Shown: one piece after another, positions 58,980 to 64,000 of the stretch
Layout of the letters: every line of letters begins with the position of its first letter
Position numbering within the stretch: position 1 is the first letter of the stretch
Source: Hermodice carunculata
Lineage: Eukaryota; Annelida; Polychaeta; Eunicida; Amphinomidae
NCBI GenBank assembly: GCA_964020975.1
Contig: OZ026612.1
Location: 135,228,763 to 135,292,762, forward strand
Direction of reading: 5' to 3'
DNA: 64,000 bases
Notes under the pieces: generated by a model
Told to the model about the DNA's origin: nothing
Seen by the model: the letters and a program-made list of their open reading frames with translations, nothing else
The model's database searches: none
Position numbers and translations under genes: made by a program

Positions 58980-59890
58980 CACAGAGATGAGCCTGTTCAG
59001 GGAATTCCAGGATTTCAGGGAATTTTGTGTCGTAGACTAACAGAAATTTCTGGTTGAACTTGTAAAGAAAGTTACATTTTTCCCCCACTCAAATGTTGTT
59101 TTTCACTGAGGATGAGTACTTTATATGATACTTGCAAGGAATTTTTTCCTTGGTCAGGCTCATGTCTGAAATCAGCATGTTTGCACCGTAGGTAAGATAT
59201 TACTGTTAAGATGCATTGACGTCTGTTAATACTGGGAGTATTTGCGGGGTGTTCAAAATAAGCTGGCACCCAGTGTATTCCACTGTCTACTTTAGTGTTA
59301 GCACCAGGGAACTTACAAAAAATGCACATTAAAAAGAAAATTGGAGAACAAAAAAGGCAGGCAAGTAAGATTGGATATCAGCATTTCAGATGTGCAACTT
59401 GTACTCTGTCCATTGCTTTGCACACTCATTTGTTCATGTTTCTGCTTCAATTTCTCACCTCGGATACCCATAAATAGGTTCCAATGCGGCTCATATATGT
59501 AAGTGGCAACACAAAGCAAGAAAAACAAGGAAATCATCAGTTAATTTGTCCAATTTCAACTTCCTAAACAAAGCAAACATTCAGCAAGACCTTTATGTAT
59601 CACTGACAAATCAGCAGATTTTATGGCAGAAGAAATTCACTGCCTGCAACTACGGTGTTTTGCTGGTGTCTGAATTTACTATTCGCTATCAAGAGCACAT
59701 GTGGTTTGCGGTGTGATGACCATCAGCAACCTTCCCCATTCCTAGCTTTCGTTTTGTTTAAAATTCCAGAGTCCATGGTCCATGTTAACAATAAAACTTA
59801 TATTTCATTCACCATAATAAAAAAAATGCTCATTAAGAAATGTCCATTTATGCCTTCAATCATTGTCGGGTAGGCAAACTTAACACAGAA
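58980..59890. other. intron sequence, no feature seen
   Basis: Short frames without motifs on both strands. Confidence 0.4.
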
Positions 59891-59894
59891 TAGC

Positions 59895-60010
59895 AGTGAC
59901 TGCACAAATGGCGGAAATAAAATCGTGACGCAACTGTTCTGTGCTGCAAGCACTGATTGGCTCATTCATGGCATGTGATCCAAGGGGCCAATCACGTTAA
60001 AGAGTACCTG
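59895..60010. promoter_or_regulatory. candidate promoter-like pair of CCAAT boxes
   Basis: Two NF-Y type boxes facing each other: ATTGG at 59,956-59,960 and CCAAT at 59,988-59,992. AAATGGCGGAAATAAAATCG stands upstream (about 59,908). No exon recognised next to it. Confidence 0.3.
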
Positions 60011-60014
60011 AACT

Positions 60015-60565
60015 AGCTGTACTTATGATACGACAGCAGACGACAATGTGGGTAAAGTGCTAAGCAGGCAACAATGTCACAGTCAGTAAAGTGCAGTCAG
60101 CCAACATTATATCATTTTTTTTTTCTAAACTGACAAAGAAGGGTCAGTGTTTCTGATACAGGATTGTAATATCTGAGCAAATGTTTACAAGACAGTAGAT
60201 TGATGTGATTTTTATACCAGACATTATCAGTGATTGTTTTCATAGCCCTTGTCTTCCAAGTATTGTGATTTAAGTTGGTATTTACTGCATATCAAATCTA
60301 TTAAATTCATTTTGAATTCACTTCCTGATGTACCCAATATGTCTCAGATATCTTGGCTTGTCTATGAAAAGAAATATCCTGTTTAAAACACAGCCACATG
60401 TTTTTGATGATTTTTTTAAAATGAGCTTTGTTGAATAGGACCACTTGCTGAATTGTCAGTACATATACACTTGGGAGAAGAACTTTCTTTCTTTGTTTTT
60501 CTCGTTTTTTCGTCATTATTCTTTCACTTTCTTTCTCTCTCTTTGTTTCTTACCATCTTTCTCCT
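60015..60565. other. intron sequence, no feature seen
   Basis: A CTTT-rich stretch at 60,484-60,565 and nothing else of note. Confidence 0.4.
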
Positions 60566-60569
60566 ATTC

Positions 60570-61150
60570 TTAAGGGTCCGCCCCACGGGGGGGGGGCTTT
60601 CTATTTTTGGGTTGCCCGTCCACCCAGATGTGCACATTCTCGTTACCGTGATATCTGCAGAATGCCTCTATGTATTTTGCTCAAATTGGGCAATATGCTC
60701 ATCTTACCTGGCAAGATGAACTTATTAGATTTTGGTGTCAGCATGGCGTAATTTGAGCAAGTAGCAGCCTAATTGCATGTTCGTTGGGGCTCGTTACCAC
60801 GATATCTCCAGAGTGCATCCATGCATTTTGTTCACATTTTACAGTATTAGTTTTTTTACATGACCACATGAACTGATTAGATTATGGTGTTACTATGACC
60901 TAATTTGAGCACATGGCAGCTTAATTAGATGTTTGTTAAGGCTCATTACTATATCTCCAGAATGCCTCCATGTATTATGCTCTAATTAAAGTTTGATAGG
61001 AAGGGTCAGCCCCATGGGGGCCCCTTTATGTTTTGGGTTGTCTGTCCGTCCGGATGTGCACATTCTCGTTACTGTGATAACTACAGAACGCCTCCCACGT
61101 ATTTTGCTCAAATTTTGCAATATGCTTATGCAAACACATCATGCGACTGG
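60570..61150 (+). repeat. ~150 bp tandem units with CTCGTTACCGTGATATCT
   Basis: Blocks near 60,641, 60,789, 60,950 and 61,064: CTCGTTACCGTGATATCTGC, AGAATGCCTCTATGTATTTT, GCTCAAATTTTGCAATATG. Each is preceded by a GTTTGTTGGGGCTC- or GTGCACATTCTCG-like part. Two start units begin with GGGTCCGCCCCACGG and GGGTCAGCCCCATGG. No coding content. Confidence 0.65.
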
Positions 61151-61154
61151 TCAA

Positions 61155-62240
61155 TTGAGTCACATGCAAAAATGGGCAATCACAGCTCGTGTTACAGTGT
61201 GTTGATCATGACTTCCACCATGTGAACATGTGTGAAGTTAAGGAGGGAACACACAAATGGAAAGCTTTGTTTCTATTATAGAATGTGAAAATAAAGATTC
61301 CAGTGTTTATATCAACAATTTTTGGAGTCGGAGGCAAATAAGCAAAGGTTGGGGGATACAGGGAAGTGTTGAATGTGTCCCAAATCAGTCCGTGAGAGTA
61401 GGTCCCACGATGATGCTCAGTTCACTGTACATTACTGCATGCTGTCACGTGCGTGTGACTGGCAATTGTGTGTTGTGTTTGCCCGGAAGTCAACTCGCGG
61501 CATGTGTACATAATCTTTCCAGCACTGTTAGAGCCTGCTGATGAATGGCATTTGATGCCAATTTGCAGAACATTGCCATGTAAGTTTTAATAGTTTTTTA
61601 TGCTGTTTTACCATCATCTGACTGACAGCCCGCTCCGTTAAAGTGGGTAATCCATACCGGTACCTTTGATCTAGCAATCATTTGTATGCGAGAGTGAAAA
61701 AACCTGCTTGCTGTGACAGAAATCAAGTTGGTGGCCCAGTCCTGTTGAATACAACTGCTGATGAAGTAATTGTTTAAACCTGAAATGTTTACTTAGTGAT
61801 TTATCATCACCTATTGGCATCAGTGTGCTTACACACACCATGGACTGCAGTAATCACCAGCATATCGCGAGTCTTGAAGGGTCAGACTGTGGTCGTTTTC
61901 TCCATTTTTTTTTTTACACAGGAATAATGTGAAGGAAGTTTTTACTTGTCACAAGAGGGCAAATATTTAAAAAAAAAATTATTTGTCCCAGAGAATTGGA
62001 CATACAAAGTTTCACACTCTTGCAGAAGTGCCGGGTTTCTATTTTACAAAAGTTATGATACTGTTGCCAAAGTTGGATAAACAAAAGGACAGAAGTTCAT
62101 TACTCAATACCATTATTGTTCCATGATTGAAGCATATATATTACTAGCACATGGAAAAAACATAGCTTGGTGGCTCTTCATCCCCCCCACCACCACCAGA
62201 AATAGAATGTGGAAATAATTCATGGGGTTAATGGAATAAA
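61155..62240. other. intron sequence, no gene seen
   Basis: A 94-codon frame at 61,257-61,541 has no motif. A CACCACCACC stretch at 62,187-62,200. Confidence 0.4.
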
Positions 62241-62253
62241 GATGATTGTTAGG

Positions 62254-64000
62254 TCAGCTGACTTGTCAGTCAGCTGAGGTTAAATTATAGGATGGTCTGT
62301 CTTCTGCCTGTCCCCAATCAACATTTTCAACTTCTTCAAAACTGTCAGCCAGATTGTCTTCAAACCTGGTGGCAATGTACCTGGGGTGGGTCTCTACAAA
62401 ATTGGTTCAAATGGTCACACTTCAATGGTATTTTGTATTCTTTATGATTTTTTTAAGGGCAAATCTTAAAAAATCTTCTCCTGAACAGCTCACCCAATTG
62501 CTTTGATATCAAACAGGAACACTCCTGGGGACTCCTAGCTCTTGTTTACCAGGTGGCCCTTTGGGGGAAATCTTCAAAAAATCTTCTCCAAAACCGCTTG
62601 GCCAATTACTTTGAAATTGTATAGCAACACTTCTGGGGACCCCCAGACCTTAATTTGTTCAACAGGTGGCACTGGGATTTTTTTTTTTTTTTTTTATGAA
62701 TTTATGTGCGTTTTTGCTATTTTTTCGACTTCTTCTCCAAAACAATCTCTCAGATTGTGCTGAAACTTGGTGGATGTGTTCTTTGTGGAAGGGTCACACA
62801 AGGTTTACCAGGTGGCATTGCTATGGATCTGTTATTTTTCACGAATTTTTCAATTGTTGTACTTGTTGGTCAGTGCATACATTCCTGTTGTTTACTATGT
62901 AAGTCAATGGGAATTGCAATGGTAATTCACATTTTCGACCTCATCTCCAGAACCTTAAGCCAGATTCACTTCAAACTTGTTGGGGATGTGTCTTGGGTGG
63001 GTCTCGACCGAACATATTCAAGTGGTCATTGTCCAATGATTTTTGGATTTTAAATGAATTTTTTGTTCATTTTGGGGGGAAATCCTCTTCTCCAAAACCG
63101 CCTGGCTAATTACTTTAAAATTGTAACGGGACACTTCTGAAACCCCCAGACCTTAAGTTGTTCAACAGGTGGTGCTGCAATTTTTTTCTATTTTTTTTGT
63201 GTGCGTTTTTTGCTATTTCCGACTTCTTCTCCAAACCATCCCTCAGATTGTGCTGAAACTTGGTGGATATGTTCCTTGCAGAAGGGTCACACAAGGTTGT
63301 TCACCGGGTGGCTTGGCTATGGATCCCAGATTTTAAATGAATTATTTCAATTGGTGTACTTGTTTGTCAATGCACACATTCCTATTGTTGACTATGTAAG
63401 TCAATGTAAATATTGTTGCAATGGTAGATTACATTTTCAACCTCATCTCTAGAACCGTTAGCCAGATTCACTTCAAACTTATTGGGGATGCGCCTTGGGT
63501 GGGTCTCTACCAAGTTTATTCAAATGGTCATTGTCCAGTGATTTTTGCTTTTTTTAGGAATTTTTCTTGTTGATTTTACATGCCTATTGATTACCATCCA
63601 AGTCAATTTGGATTGCAGTCATTAGGGTTTGCATAGCTAATTGACAATGTTTGACTTCTTCTGCAAAACCATCAGCTAGATTTACTCAAACTTGGTGTGG
63701 GTGTTTCTTGTGTGGGTATCTACCAAGTTTGTGCAAATAGTCACAGTCCAATGATTTTTGGATATTTTTTTGTTTTATTTCTTGATCAAATCTTCAAAAG
63801 TGTTTATCCTTGTATATACTCAGCCAATTGCTTTGAAATTGCATAGGGACACTTCTGGGTATGAGAGTGATACATGTACAGTAGGTGAGTGACCTTGACC
63901 TCATTTCCAAGGTCACAGGGCGCGGTGCATGAAATTCACTGTTTATATGGTAACTTGAGAACTGTGAAGGCTAGAACATTCGTATTGCATATGCTACTAT
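62254..64000 (+). repeat. family B repeat, plus copy (runs off the window)
   Basis: Starts TCAGCTGACT-TGTC-AGTCAGCTGA (62,254-62,277), the same hairpin core as at 37,441, with a 10-base stem. Then internal units: ACTTCTTCTCCAAAACC, GCTGAAACTTGGTGGATATG, CTATGTAAGTCAATG, CTTGGGTGGGTCTCTACCAA. It carries TGACCTTGACC and CCAAGGTCAC at 63,889-63,914. The downstream end is outside the window. Confidence 0.75.

Larger units (their letters stand above)
57031..64000 (+). other. MED25 intron 1 (start; end beyond window)
   Basis: Intron begins with the GTGAGT donor. No sequence for the next MED25 exon (expected Tyr-Phe-Asn-Gly-Gly and Asp-Phe-Gly-Gly codons) was seen before 64,000, giving a first intron of at least 6,970 bases. 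It is filled with family S, D-like and B repeats. ACTTCCGGT (57,096-57,104) near the donor is a consensus ETS site and may be a downstream promoter element. Confidence 0.6.

Noticed and set aside
61257-61541. A 94-codon frame as MED25 exon 2
   Set aside because: It lacks the expected residues after the first exon and shows no similarity to the VWA domain.

Overview
The window looks like AT-rich, repeat-dense nuclear DNA of a marine invertebrate animal. The grounds are the mix of non-LTR retrotransposons (LINEs), a tRNA-derived SINE, a Ty3/gypsy-like LTR fossil, Tc1/mariner-related DNA transposon remains, long dinucleotide runs, and one spliced metazoan gene start. I cannot name the phylum; a mollusc, annelid or brachiopod-like animal, a hemichordate or echinoderm, or a cephalochordate would all fit. 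No prokaryotic gene organisation, tRNA gene, rRNA or CRISPR array was seen.

The only host gene I can support is the first coding exon of Mediator subunit 25 (MED25) at 56,915-57,030 on the + strand. It has a good start context and a GTGAGT donor; its first intron appears to run past the window end. Nearly everything else is transposable elements or tandem repeats.

Layout: 1-2.6 kb, paired ~450 bp direct repeats with hairpin/AATAAA ends. 3.8-5.8 kb, a decayed DDE transposase split by a LINE 3' end and an ATC microsatellite. 6.2-11.8 kb, LINE pieces plus a ~0.5 kb repeat (here called R1) bounded by direct repeats. 12.2-18.5 kb, LINE fragments, a family B repeat and a long minus-strand LINE (LINE-J) in which two simple repeats have grown inside coding sequence. 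19.3-23.7 kb, a satellite-like array (family S), LINE tails and another R1 copy. 23.8-36.1 kb, a LINE-rich block: LINE-B (two ORFs), LINE-A (RT with FADD), LINE-D (almost complete, RT with YADD), then more LINE-A. 37.4-39.1 kb, family B beginning at a 34-base palindrome. 40-43 kb, microsatellites, a minisatellite hit by a small palindromic element, and two tRNA-like SINE heads. 43.1-45.0 kb, a minus-strand Ty3/gypsy fossil. 46.6-49.1 kb, LINE-A pieces. 50.3-55.9 kb, family S arrays in opposite orientations, a 683 bp terminal-inverted-repeat element and repeats carrying TGACCTTG/CAAGGTCA pairs. 56.6-64 kb, MED25 promoter, exon 1 and repeat-filled intron 1.

The most interesting structures are R1 (an insertion with direct terminal repeats, for which an empty site exists in the same window), the palindrome shared by otherwise different repeat families, the palindromic element with a 7 bp target duplication, the 54.1-54.8 kb TIR element, and the DDE transposase with a second-D to E spacing of about 80 residues. 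Family names LINE-A, LINE-B, LINE-D, LINE-J, R1, B and S are labels used only in this report.
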